This document shows, one piece after another, positions 1 through 6,937 of a stretch of 64,000 nucleotides of DNA. The position numbers were made by a program, and so were the translations under genes. The notes below the pieces were generated by a model, which ran no database searches, had not been told where the DNA came from, and was given only the letters and a program-made list of their open reading frames with translations. The first letter of the stretch is position 1; each line of letters opens with the position of its first letter. This DNA is from JACJWR01 sp963842975. Its GTDB lineage: Bacteria > Actinomycetota > Actinomycetes > S36-B12 > UBA10799. The DNA lies in NCBI GenBank assembly GCA_963842975.1, contig CAWJIH010000009.1, positions 682,001 through 746,000 on the forward strand, written 5' to 3'.

Positions 1-246
1 TCGCAGGTCCACCACGTCGTCGAGTTCGGATCGGCCGGTCTTGATGAACAGATCCCGATACACCGCCGGCAAGGTCAGCAGGCTCGGACCGGTGTCGAAG
101 ACGAAGCCGTCGCGGCGGTAGCTGCCCAGTTTCCCGCCGTAGGTGCTGCTCTGCTCCAACATCGTCACCTGGTGGCCTTTGACGGAAAGCCGTGCGGCGG
201 CGGCCATGCCGCCCATACCTGCCCCGATCACCACGACTCGTGCCAC
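1..246 (-). CDS. Phytoene desaturase-like FAD oxidoreductase (CrtI family), 5' part only
   Basis: Only the first 82 codons are inside the window; the gene runs off the left edge. Reading from the GTG at 246 gives a Rossmann dinucleotide-binding start (VVVIGAGMGGMAAAARL, residues 4-20), followed by an acidic residue at the end of the second strand (LEQ) and the DTGPSLLTLP segment typical of CrtI/CrtN/CrtD carotenoid desaturases. These FAD enzymes insert double bonds into phytoene or related acyclic carotenoids. The minus-strand genes between 1026 and 3771 look like carotenoid hydratase, oxygenase and glycosyltransferase genes, which supports a carotenoid role. Which desaturation step it performs cannot be told from this fragment. 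GTG was chosen because it directly precedes the FAD motif and no upstream in-frame start is evident. Confidence 0.8.
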   Translation of the reverse strand, partial: MARVVVIGAGMGGMAAAARLSVKGHQVTMLEQSSTYGGKLGSYRRDGFVFDTGPSLLTLPAVYRDLFIKTGRSELDDVVDLR

Positions 247-289
247 GGACCCAGCGTGCCAGAGACCACCCATCGGGCACGATGTGGCC

Positions 290-1087
290 ATGTCCGAATA
301 CGCATGGGCCACCGTGCCTGCACATTCTCTGGTGCCCGACGTTCCTGGGCGAGTCGCACCGGTGCCGAGGCTGCTGGATGCCGACTCCCCGGGCGCAGCA
401 GAACTACCCGCTGTGCCCGAGCAGGCTGCAGGCGATGATGACCCACTGGTTGTGGTGCCTGGGATCAGCACGGTGGCGGTCTACCGGCGTCACGATTTCC
501 CCTACTCGGTGGATCACGCCTACCTTCGATCCGAGGTCGCCGAGCGGTTGGGTGCGGCCGCGAACCAACTCCCAGCGCCCTTCGGGCTCGCCGTATTTGA
601 CGGTTGGCGCGATCCGCGGCTGCAACAGTTCCTGTACGACCGCGCCTACGCCGAACCCGGCCTCCCGCAGGGCTTCGTTGCCCCGCCCACCGGAGATCCA
701 GCCCGCCCCACACCTCACAGCACCGGGGGTACGGTCGACCTCACCCTCACCTACGAAGGTCAGCCGCTGGGACTCGGAACCGATTTCGACGAATTCACGG
801 TGCGGGCGTTCACCCGAGCCCTGGAAAGTGATGCCTCACGTGCGGCAGGTGCTACCGGCCCAGATGCCACAAGCCCTGATGGCACCGACCAGGAGCTGAG
901 CGTCGCGGATGCCCTGGCGCGAGACTTGCGTCGGCTGCTGTACTCGGTGATGAGCGCTCAGGGATTTGTGGTGCTAGCCCGAGAGTGGTGGCATTTCGAA
1001 TACGGCACCAGGCTTTGGGCCGCGGTCACCGATGAGACCCCTCGGTATCACGCTGCGCCACGGCCACCGGACGACCCCGCCACGTGA
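290..1087 (+). CDS. D-alanyl-D-alanine dipeptidase, VanX type (peptidase M15D)
   Basis: A 265-residue zinc dipeptidase of the VanX/DdpX family, which hydrolyses D-Ala-D-Ala. The family signature is complete: an arginine in FDGWRDPR (Arg107), the metal motif HSTGGTVD (His143, Asp150) and EWWHFEYG (Glu232 base, His235 ligand). It is longer than typical VanX (about 200 residues) because of an N-terminal extension and an acidic, Ser/Thr/Asp-rich insert around residues 182-205. Start chosen at ATG 290, since the longer open frame to 143 would run through the divergent desaturase start. No vanH, vanA or two-component genes are nearby, so a housekeeping role in D-Ala-D-Ala recycling is likelier than glycopeptide resistance (inference). 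Its last 62 bp overlap the convergent glycosyltransferase gene. Confidence 0.82.
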   Translation: MSEYAWATVPAHSLVPDVPGRVAPVPRLLDADSPGAAELPAVPEQAAGDDDPLVVVPGISTVAVYRRHDFPYSVDHAYLRSEVAERLGAAANQLPAPFGLAVFDGWRDPRLQQFLYDRAYAEPGLPQGFVAPPTGDPARPTPHSTGGTVDLTLTYEGQPLGLGTDFDEFTVRAFTRALESDASRAAGATGPDATSPDGTDQELSVADALARDLRRLLYSVMSAQGFVVLAREWWHFEYGTRLWAAVTDETPRYHAAPRPPDDPAT

Positions 1088-2231
1088 GCCGTCCCTGCCG
1101 TCGACGACGGAACGATTCGGCCACCAGCGCCGCAAACGCCGCGATGCTCCCAGGATGGGCGAAGGCATCCGGCAGCGTTCGTTGTCGAGTTCTTCGCGCC
1201 ACCGCGACCCGGCCGGCTGCGGCGGCGCAGTAGCCGGCCGCCCCGAGTATCCGGTCGGCTCGGGCGGGACCCACGAGGATCGCGGCTGCCGGCAGCAGGT
1301 ACACCGCGCCCAGAAACCCAACCGCGGCCACTGCTCCGACGCCGGAGCCGAAAGCGGCCCACAGGCTCTTGGTGTAGCCACCGACGAGTTCAGCATCCGA
1401 GTCGTACATGCGGCAAGTGGCCAGATCCGTGCCGTCGGCCATACCGCCGGTGCCTCCGGCGAACTTCACCGCCCGCACTAGGCCGACATCTTCAATCACC
1501 TGATCCCGCACCGCTTCATGTCCGCCCGCGGCAGCGTAGGCACGGCGTCGAATCAGCAAGAATTGCCCGTTGCCGGTGGCGGTGCTGGGGCGTCGGCTGA
1601 CAGCGGCTCGATCCAACACCAGCGTGGTCAGCCACGACCACTCCAACAGCGGCTGCACGAGCCTGCCCAGGACACCGGCAGTGAGTTGCCGCGGGTACGG
1701 GCAGATCACGTCATAGTCGGCGGCCCGCAGCATCGCCAGCGCCCGGCTGACTGCGTCCGGGGCCAGCACCACGTCGGCATCGACGAACACCAACACCTCA
1801 CCCGAGGCTTCTGCTGCCAGCCGGGCGCAGGCCCATGGTTTGCCCAGCCAGCCCGGAGGTGGTTCCGAGCCGTCTGCGAGCAGTCGCAGCCGCGCATCGG
1901 CACCCAGCACGTCGCGCACCACCTCAGCGGTGCCGTCGCTGGAATTGTCATCCAGCACGATGATTTCGTCGCAGTCCTGAAGTGCCAGTGCCTGCAGGCA
2001 AGGTGCGACTCGGTGCGCCTCATCACGCAACGGCAGCAGCAGGGACACCGAGGTTTGGTCGCGCTGGCTTGCTCGTCGATTGGCTAAAGGCAATCCGGGC
2101 GGTGACGGCACCACGGCAAGGTTGCGCAGGCTATTGGCAGTGCCGGCTGCTGCGAGTCCGGCGGCTGCGCCGAGCATGACCCGCCAGGCGGTGCGCGCGC
2201 GGCTGCCGGGGCGGCCAATCTCGCCGTTCAT
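1026..2231 (-). CDS. Glycosyltransferase family 2, CruG/CrtQ-like carotenoid glycosyltransferase
   Basis: A 401-residue GT-A glycosyltransferase. An N-terminal hydrophobic stretch (about residues 17-32) is followed by the GT2 core: SLLLPLRDEA, the nucleotide-binding DDNSSDGT (94-101), the metal-binding DAD (151-153) and a later ED pair (247-248). C-terminal hydrophobic segments suggest membrane association. The architecture matches glycosyltransferases that glycosylate hydroxylated carotenoids. Its ATG overlaps the stop of the upstream CruF-like gene by 4 bp, so the two are probably translationally coupled, and the predicted hydratase would create the hydroxyl group to be glycosylated. The sugar and exact substrate cannot be read from sequence. 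Confidence 0.72.
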   Translation of the reverse strand: MNGEIGRPGSRARTAWRVMLGAAAGLAAAGTANSLRNLAVVPSPPGLPLANRRASQRDQTSVSLLLPLRDEAHRVAPCLQALALQDCDEIIVLDDNSSDGTAEVVRDVLGADARLRLLADGSEPPPGWLGKPWACARLAAEASGEVLVFVDADVVLAPDAVSRALAMLRAADYDVICPYPRQLTAGVLGRLVQPLLEWSWLTTLVLDRAAVSRRPSTATGNGQFLLIRRRAYAAAGGHEAVRDQVIEDVGLVRAVKFAGGTGGMADGTDLATCRMYDSDAELVGGYTKSLWAAFGSGVGAVAAVGFLGAVYLLPAAAILVGPARADRILGAAGYCAAAAGRVAVARRTRQRTLPDAFAHPGSIAAFAALVAESFRRRRQGRLTWRGRPVAVAQRDTEGSHR

Positions 2232-3040
2232 GCCCCGCCCGCGGGGGTGCGAGTGTCCGCCTGTGCGGCGCGGGTGTCACGCAACGCGCCATACAGGTAG
2301 GGCACGGCAACTACGCCCATCACCAGTCCGCCCCACAAAGCAACGATCGGGCGGCCCAAGAAAACCGCGTTTGCGATGATTCCGCCCAGCCAAGTCCAGC
2401 CATAGAGCAGCGTCGGCACTCCCTCCGATGCTACTGACCACGGCCGCACAGCCCGATCGGTCGGCAGCAGGCTCACCGCACCAATAAGCACCAGCGATAC
2501 CAGCAGCCATCCGGCGTAGTTGGCCAACGGAATCTCCGGAATACCGGGCAGCCCGCGAGCATCAGAGAGCCACACCCAGTAGTTCTCGCCCACCATTTGC
2601 GGGTCCAAGAAGACGTCCCACGCAGCCAATGCGAACGCACCGATCACCACCGCCGAGATGGTGCGGGGGCCTGCCAGCCGACGACCCACAAGCCAGGCGG
2701 GGTAGGCCATCATCGTCCATGCTGCCGGGATCAGCACCGGCACGCCGAACAGTTGCGGTTGGAGTGCGTCGGTGTATTCGTAGGCGGAGAAGGGGAAACC
2801 GGTGGAGACGCCCAGAACTTCCACCCCCAGCCCAACTCCGAGGGCGATTGCGGTGTAGCCAGCCGCCCATCGGGCGCCGCGGGTGACGGCTGCGTGACTC
2901 ACCGAGGCCGCCGCGAACAGCACCACTACGACCGTGGTGTTGATGACCCGTCCTGTTCCACTGGTCAGTGGCCAGGCGATTTGGGCCAGGATCGCGGCGA
3001 TCGCGAAGGCCCAGGGGATGCGCGCCGAATTCGCAGTCAT
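2228..3040 (-). CDS. Carotenoid biosynthesis membrane protein (DUF422, CruF-like 1',2'-hydratase)
   Basis: A 270-residue integral membrane protein with about seven hydrophobic segments. Diagnostic features of the DUF422/CruF family are visible: Glu74 in the third helix, GFPFSAYEYT (81-90), the helix-end motif AAWDVFLDPQMV (139-150, Asp142 and Asp147) and the WVW that follows. Characterised CruF enzymes hydrate the terminal double bond of acyclic or monocyclic carotenoids to a tertiary hydroxyl. Start at ATG 3040: the open frame extends further upstream, but that part overlaps the next gene and has no membrane character. It overlaps the CrtA-like gene end by 4 bp and the glycosyltransferase start by 4 bp, indicating one transcript. 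Confidence 0.78.
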   Translation of the reverse strand: MTANSARIPWAFAIAAILAQIAWPLTSGTGRVINTTVVVVLFAAASVSHAAVTRGARWAAGYTAIALGVGLGVEVLGVSTGFPFSAYEYTDALQPQLFGVPVLIPAAWTMMAYPAWLVGRRLAGPRTISAVVIGAFALAAWDVFLDPQMVGENYWVWLSDARGLPGIPEIPLANYAGWLLVSLVLIGAVSLLPTDRAVRPWSVASEGVPTLLYGWTWLGGIIANAVFLGRPIVALWGGLVMGVVAVPYLYGALRDTRAAQADTRTPAGGA

Positions 3041-3771
3041 GCGGCAGCCGTGGGTTCGCCCGGCGCCGATGGCAACGTCACCCCGTCGAAGCTTCCCTCG
3101 CTGCCGGTGACGGCGAATCGAGCGAACAACTCCTCGGAGTACCAGTCCAGCCGCGCAGTGTCGGTGATCGCAGCCCGGTGGGCCGCGCCGCGCTGGGCGA
3201 ACTCGGTGAGCGCCCGGTTGGACTCCCACACGCTGAAGGTGCCCTGCAGGCCGATCGGAGCCTCGCCAATGCCCAGGCTCATCAGCACGCCCCGTCGGCG
3301 TCGCAAGTCGCTGGCCACCGGCGGGACGCTCGCCCAGAACCGCCGCCACAGCTGCGGTTTGATTCGTGCTCGCGTCAATGCAGCCACCGGTCCACCCCAC
3401 CGGGCTGGTGGCTGATCGACTTGAAAGGGATCATGCCCAGCCCAGCTGCCCTTGCTGGACAGCGGGCGCAGGTCGATTCGGATTGACTCCGTGGCGATCC
3501 TGCCCCAGTGGCGCACCGGTGCTGACCCGCTGAACCTCTGGGCAGCCAGCACCGAATCGAACACGGTGAGCATGGCCCAGTGGCCCAGATCGGCATCCCT
3601 GGTGGTGAAGGTCGCCCCGGACCCAGTGCCGAGGAGTTTGGCGAAGTTGACGCCGTCGGTGCGGCGTACGGTCCGGCGCTGGGTCGCCATATGGGTCAGC
3701 GCCACCGGCAGGTTGCGTGCGGGCACCCGCCACACGCGCAGTTGGACCAGTGAATCACCCATGCTGAGCAT
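3037..3771 (-). CDS. Spheroidene monooxygenase-like protein (CrtA family)
   Basis: About 244 residues resembling the CrtA family, whose founding member adds a keto group to acyclic carotenoids such as spheroidene. Supporting features are the N-terminal QLRVWRVP beta strand, an internal ferredoxin-like duplicated fold with FTTRDADLGHWAMLTVFDS and GTFSVWESN, and the spacing of Trp and Arg residues. Two starts are possible, ATG 3771 and ATG 3762; neither has a strong ribosome binding site. The open frame continues to 3867, but that portion lies inside the upstream hydrolase gene. It is the first clear member of the run CrtA-like, CruF-like, glycosyltransferase. The reaction is inferred from family and context only. 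Confidence 0.62.
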   Translation of the reverse strand: MLSMGDSLVQLRVWRVPARNLPVALTHMATQRRTVRRTDGVNFAKLLGTGSGATFTTRDADLGHWAMLTVFDSVLAAQRFSGSAPVRHWGRIATESIRIDLRPLSSKGSWAGHDPFQVDQPPARWGGPVAALTRARIKPQLWRRFWASVPPVASDLRRRRGVLMSLGIGEAPIGLQGTFSVWESNRALTEFAQRGAAHRAAITDTARLDWYSEELFARFAVTGSEGSFDGVTLPSAPGEPTAAA

Positions 3772-3812
3772 CGTAGAGGTCGGCGCGGAGACTGCCGTTT
3801 GCGTAGTTCGCC

Positions 3813-4715
3813 TCAGCCGGCGATGGTCGAGCGGATCAGCGCGACAGTGCCTTCCGGATCGTCCCACATCGGGGCATGGCCGACTCGGGGCATCACCACC
3901 CAGCGAGAGTGGATCGGAGCCAGGTGCGACAGTTGGCAGGTCGCCGCGGGTAGGAATTGGTCGTTGTCCCCGAAGGCGATCGTCACGGGAATGTCTGCGG
4001 TGATCATTTGGGCCCGCTCAAACTTGGTCCCCACGAGTCCATCGTGGGCCTCCTCGTAACCCGATGCGAGTCGCTGGGCGGCCAAGGCCGCTCGGGCAGT
4101 GGAGTAGTCCAGCCGGTAGGGCCGGGAGAGCGCGCCCGCGAACACCAGTTCCCGCAGTTGCGGGATGAGCATCAGGAACTCGCCGAGCACACCGGTGGCC
4201 TGGGCCGCATGGCGGTTGAATTCGATGATGGGGCTGCGGTTGCGTAGCGGACGCCACAGCCCGGCCGGACACAGCCCGGTGACGGTGAGCGCCCGTCCGT
4301 CCGCTGCCAATTCCAGCGCGACCCAGCCGCCCATCGAATTGCCCACAATGTGGGCGCGTTCGATACCGAGGGCATCAAGGAACTCGCCGACGGCGAAGGC
4401 CTGCGCGCGCGGGGTGAGCGGCTCGCCGATGGGCGCTGCGTTGGAATCGCCGTGCCCCGGAAGGTCGACTGCGATGACGCGATAGTGGCGCGCCAGATCG
4501 GTGAAGATCGGGTTGAATGCACTTCTGCTGGAGCCCAGCCCGTGCAGCACCACCACGGGTGCGCCGTGTCCGAGGCTGTGAAAGGCCATCCCGGCGGCGA
4601 AGTCGGGAGCCGGGGTGGCGGGGATCCTTGAACCGTGTGGCGTCGGGGTGAGCCGATCCATCAAGGCTGTTGCCGGCTGCAACATGCTCGCCAGCAGCAC
4701 ATCTCGCGCGTCCAT
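3813..4715 (-). CDS. Alpha/beta hydrolase
   Basis: A 300-residue alpha/beta-hydrolase fold enzyme. The oxyanion-hole strand VVVLHGLGSSRSAF (residues 54-67), VDLPGHGDS, the nucleophile elbow GNSMGG (Ser127) and a C-terminal catalytic histidine in VGHAPMW (about His280) are all present, so it should be catalytically competent. A cap region occupies about residues 150-220. It starts 8 bp downstream of the ABC-ATPase-like gene and ends 41 bp before the CrtA-like gene, so it may share their transcript. The substrate is unknown; esterases, lipases and C-C hydrolases share this pattern. Confidence 0.8.
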   Translation of the reverse strand: MDARDVLLASMLQPATALMDRLTPTPHGSRIPATPAPDFAAGMAFHSLGHGAPVVVLHGLGSSRSAFNPIFTDLARHYRVIAVDLPGHGDSNAAPIGEPLTPRAQAFAVGEFLDALGIERAHIVGNSMGGWVALELAADGRALTVTGLCPAGLWRPLRNRSPIIEFNRHAAQATGVLGEFLMLIPQLRELVFAGALSRPYRLDYSTARAALAAQRLASGYEEAHDGLVGTKFERAQMITADIPVTIAFGDNDQFLPAATCQLSHLAPIHSRWVVMPRVGHAPMWDDPEGTVALIRSTIAG

Positions 4716-4723
4716 CGCTCTCC

Positions 4724-5323
4724 TCAGGCTACTGAGATCCCGCGGGTGGGGGTTGTCAGTGTGATCGTATCGTCGGCCAGGGTGTGCTCCTGCGCTCCGA
4801 TCACGCCTAGGGGTGCGGTGACGACCACAGTGCGGCCGTCGTCGACGAGTTCGCGGGCACCGGCCAGCACCAGGATTCGCTCTTCGGCCGTCAGCCCGTC
4901 CAGGCCGGGGGCCAGCACGATGAGGTTGGCGTCGGTGCGGCGGGTCCAGGCGAGTGCAGCCAGACGCCGTTGGCTGGAGTCCGGTACGTTGTGGATTCGC
5001 CAGGACTGGGCCAGCACGGCCACGACGCGGATCAGCGGCGGGGTGGTCATACCGCCGACCGATAATGATCCCAACGCCTGCATTCGATCCAATGGGAGTC
5101 TGCCGGTGAGGGCAGCGGCAATCGCCCAGCGGCTGGCCGGGGTGGCTCCTTCGAGCAGGGTGAGAGTGCCCGGATTGATGGTGAACGTCACTGGGCCAGC
5201 CACGAGCGCGCCCAGGTCGGTGCGGACCAGGAGACCCTGCACGCGTACGCAGCCGCCCACCGCCGGACTGCCCAAGGCGGACGCACCACGGGTGGCGGGT
5301 GCACTGCGAAGGTGTGGAGCCAT
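4724..5323 (-). CDS. ABC-ATPase-like protein with degenerate nucleotide-binding motifs
   Basis: A 199-residue protein whose order of segments follows an ABC transporter ATPase: a VRVQGLLVR start strand, PVTFTINPGTLTLLEG before the P-loop position, a signature-like SSQRRLAALAWTRR, and LIVLAPGLDGLTAEER at the Walker B/D-loop position. The Walker A glycine-lysine core is replaced (GATPASRWAIAAALTG, no GK[ST]) and the Walker B aspartate and catalytic glutamate are absent. It therefore should not hydrolyse ATP. It may be a regulatory or structural pseudo-ATPase, or a decaying gene kept as an open frame. No permease gene is adjacent. It is followed after 8 bp by the alpha/beta hydrolase. Confidence 0.55.
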   Translation of the reverse strand: MAPHLRSAPATRGASALGSPAVGGCVRVQGLLVRTDLGALVAGPVTFTINPGTLTLLEGATPASRWAIAAALTGRLPLDRMQALGSLSVGGMTTPPLIRVVAVLAQSWRIHNVPDSSQRRLAALAWTRRTDANLIVLAPGLDGLTAEERILVLAGARELVDDGRTVVVTAPLGVIGAQEHTLADDTITLTTPTRGISVA

Positions 5324-5397
5324 GCTTCTACGGTACGACGCGGCAGCGAAAACGCTAGGGTCTGAAGGTCCTTGTTCGGCGTGATTCTGATCTCACC

Positions 5398-5422
5398 AAA
5401 CCCGTTGGAACGCAACGGGTTT
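5398..5422. terminator. Perfect 10-bp inverted repeat between two minus-strand genes
   Basis: Arms 5398-5407 and 5413-5422 are exact reverse complements with a 5-base loop. It lies 46 bases beyond the YbaK stop (5468) and about 75 bases before the ABC-like start (5323). The minus-strand read-out ends in only three T residues, so it is a weak intrinsic terminator candidate or an operator. Confidence 0.45.
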
Positions 5423-5467
5423 AGTGTTGTGCAAGGGTGTCGCGCAAGCAGGGGATGCGGCCGTCGG

Positions 5468-5887
5468 TCAGGCAACGGTCGATGGGCGGCCCCCGGTGAG
5501 TCTGACCAGTTCTGGATAAGTGGTGCGAAACACGCAGTGGGGATGTCCGGCGGCGGCCCGAACGAAGGCGGCATCGACCCGGTGCAGTTTGGGCGTGCCG
5601 AGATCTGCGGCCACCCGCGCGGTATCGACGCGGTGCCCGCCGGAGGTGACAACGAGTAGTGGGGTGAGTGTGGCGTGCGTCTCGGCCTCGGGGCGGATGC
5701 CGAACACCAGTGAACTGGCGATGCAATCGGCTGTGGTGCCTAGGGCAGCGGCGGCCTCGGCTGCGGTGCGGGCGCTGTCTGGCAGGGCCACGACGGTGTC
5801 GGCGTGCCCAGCAGTGAGCAGAAGCTCACGAAAGCGGACTGCAGCCGGTGGCAGGTCGGGCTGCGGCGTTGTGGGGGTGTCAGTCAT
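5468..5887 (-). CDS. YbaK/aminoacyl-tRNA deacylase family protein with internal deletion
   Basis: A 139-residue member of the YbaK/EbsC/ProX family, whose members deacylate mischarged tRNA such as Cys-tRNA(Pro). The N-terminal half is normal: TAAEAAAALGTTADCIASSL, then a strand-rich LTPLLVVTSGGHRVD and a helix ARVAADLGTPKLHRVDAAFVRAA. The usual central segment, TGF.IGGV.P.GH through the strand before the final motif (about 35-40 residues), is missing, and the text jumps directly to AAGHPHCVFRTTYPELVRLTGG, the usual end. The joint falls at an Ala-Ala shared by both flanks. The reading frame is preserved, but the deleted part contains conserved active-site residues, so the protein is probably inactive. 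ATG 5887 is the only sensible start. Confidence 0.7.
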   Translation of the reverse strand: MTDTPTTPQPDLPPAAVRFRELLLTAGHADTVVALPDSARTAAEAAAALGTTADCIASSLVFGIRPEAETHATLTPLLVVTSGGHRVDTARVAADLGTPKLHRVDAAFVRAAAGHPHCVFRTTYPELVRLTGGRPSTVA

Positions 5888-5974
5888 GGGTCGCAGGCTA
5901 ACACCATGAATTAGTAAATATGTTCGACCAATTCGCTCGAGCGTCTTGACGAAGCCGAACTAAGGCTGTTCCAC

Positions 5975-6002
5975 TTGATGTGTCGTACCTGTGTTCGACA
6001 AT
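5975..6002 (+). promoter_or_regulatory. Promoter with overlapping LexA-like (SOS) box
   Basis: A 16-bp near-palindrome at 5983-5998, TCGTACCTGTGTTCGA, matches the actinobacterial/Gram-positive LexA consensus (TCGAAC, four bases, GTTCGA) with one mismatch. It lies between a -35-like TTGATG (5975-5980) and a -10-like GACAAT (5997-6002) spaced by 16 bp, where a bound repressor would block polymerase. The genes downstream include dnaE2 and dinB, typical SOS targets. Confidence 0.6.
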
Positions 6003-6020
6003 GCGTGTGTAGTCGTTGGC

Positions 6021-6072
6021 AGGCCAGATCAGCAGGCCAGATCAGCAGGCCAGATCAGCAGGCCAGATCGGT
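6021..6072 (+). repeat. Tandem 13-bp repeat, about four copies, in operon leader
   Basis: The unit AGGCCAGATCAGC occurs exactly three times (6021-6033, 6034-6046, 6047-6059) and a fourth, diverged copy follows (6060-6072). It lies between the LexA-box promoter and the DUF6504 start at 6093, so it would be in the 5' untranslated region. The unit length is not a multiple of three and no convincing protein spans it. Confidence 0.8.
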
Positions 6073-6092
6073 GGGCCATACGAGGAGGGCAC

Positions 6093-6445
6093 ATGAGCAG
6101 GAGGAGGCGAGACGCATGTGTGGTGCAACGGGAAGCCCAGCCGCACCCGAAGCATGTGATGCATCCGGCCGAGCCAGTGCGATTCCGTCGGGGAAGGCGC
6201 TGGTACCTAGTGGTCGAGGTGCTGGCCTATTGGATCGAAGCGATCCCGTGGTGGCAGCGAGGGAATGCCTCGGCCCGGGAGCAATCCCGCTCACTGGGCA
6301 GGGGGAGTTGGCCGAGCATCAGGTGTGGCGAGTGAACGCGAGAGCGGAACACAGATCAAGGCAGACGGAGTCGTCGATTGGCACGTACGACCTCGTACAC
6401 GAGCCGGCGTCCGAGCAGTGGTGGCTGGTGCGGGTCTGGGACTGA
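6093..6445 (+). pseudogene. DUF6504 family protein, interrupted by one frameshift
   Basis: This small protein family commonly sits just upstream of actinobacterial dnaE2. ATG 6093 has an excellent ribosome binding site (GAGGAGG, 6 bases upstream). The first part contains EPVRFRRGRRWYLVVEVLAYWIEA and then a WW pair, the family's N-terminal pattern. The C-terminal part, HQVWRVNAR and GTYDLVHEPASEQWWLVRVWD, is present but in a different frame (-1). Fusing the two frames near the five-G run at 6301-6305 restores a protein of about 117 residues. Either one G is missing from the sequence or the gene is truly broken. Function of the family is not known; position suggests a part in DNA damage tolerance. 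Confidence 0.65.
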
Positions 6446-6484
6446 CTACGGGGTCTTCATCACAATCTCAAGGAGGAAACGATC

Positions 6485-6937
6485 ATGATTGACGTGACTG
6501 CCCCGGTTCGGGTGCCGTCCGCGGCTATGGATCTACTCGCCGCCTCAGCTCGGGGGATCTCGGCTGCTGCGGTCGCCGACAATCCTCGCGAGCAGTATTC
6601 GCTGGCGCATCTGGCGGCGCTTCGGGCGGCTGCTGCAGTACTGGCGTGCAGGGGTAAGCCGACCGGTCGCCGTCGGCCGCGCAGCGCGTGGGAGTTGCTC
6701 ACCGCGGTGGCGCCCGAGTTCACCGAATGGGCTGCCTTTTTCGCAGCCGGCGCAGCCAAGCGGTCTGCCGCGGAAGCTGGCCTGGGCCATGTGACACCAC
6801 GTGAGGCCTCGGATCTGGTTCGGGATGCCGAGTGCTTTCTGGGGTTGGTATGCCAGGAATTGGGAGTGGCGCATCAACCCGGGCTCACTGGCCCGCTGGT
6901 GGTGGCTGCACCTTTGCAGTTGAGGCAGACGGGGTAA
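6485..6937 (+). CDS. SAV_6107-family HEPN domain protein
   Basis: A 150-residue helical protein resembling the SAV_6107 family of HEPN-like proteins found next to actinobacterial dnaE2. Visible features are a start with AMDLLAASARGISAAAVADNPREQYSLAHLAALRAAAAVLA, an internal RRPRSAWELLTAVAPEF stretch and a second helical block ending before the dnaE2 start. ATG 6485 follows a strong AAGGAGG. Its TAA stop overlaps the dnaE2 ATG (TAATG at 6935-6939), so translation is coupled. The classical HEPN RNase motif (R followed by four residues and H) is not evident, so nuclease activity should not be assumed. Role probably accessory to translesion synthesis (inference from context). Confidence 0.72.
   Translation: MIDVTAPVRVPSAAMDLLAASARGISAAAVADNPREQYSLAHLAALRAAAAVLACRGKPTGRRRPRSAWELLTAVAPEFTEWAAFFAAGAAKRSAAEAGLGHVTPREASDLVRDAECFLGLVCQELGVAHQPGLTGPLVVAAPLQLRQTG

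Noticed and set aside
290..1087. Vancomycin resistance gene
   Set aside because: VanX-type dipeptidase alone, without vanH, vanA, vanR or vanS, does not indicate resistance.
974..1396. Additional genes on opposite strands of the carotenoid, dcw and ilv genes
   Set aside because: Long overlapping frames are expected at this GC content; none has a ribosome binding site, family motif or sensible neighbours.
6021..6072. CRISPR-like array
   Set aside because: Units of 13 bp without spacers; a plain tandem repeat. No cas genes in the window.
5975..6445. A 156-residue protein starting at 5975
   Set aside because: It starts in the LexA box and crosses the 13-bp repeats; only its last third is family text (DUF6504), so it is better explained by a frameshifted gene starting at 6093.
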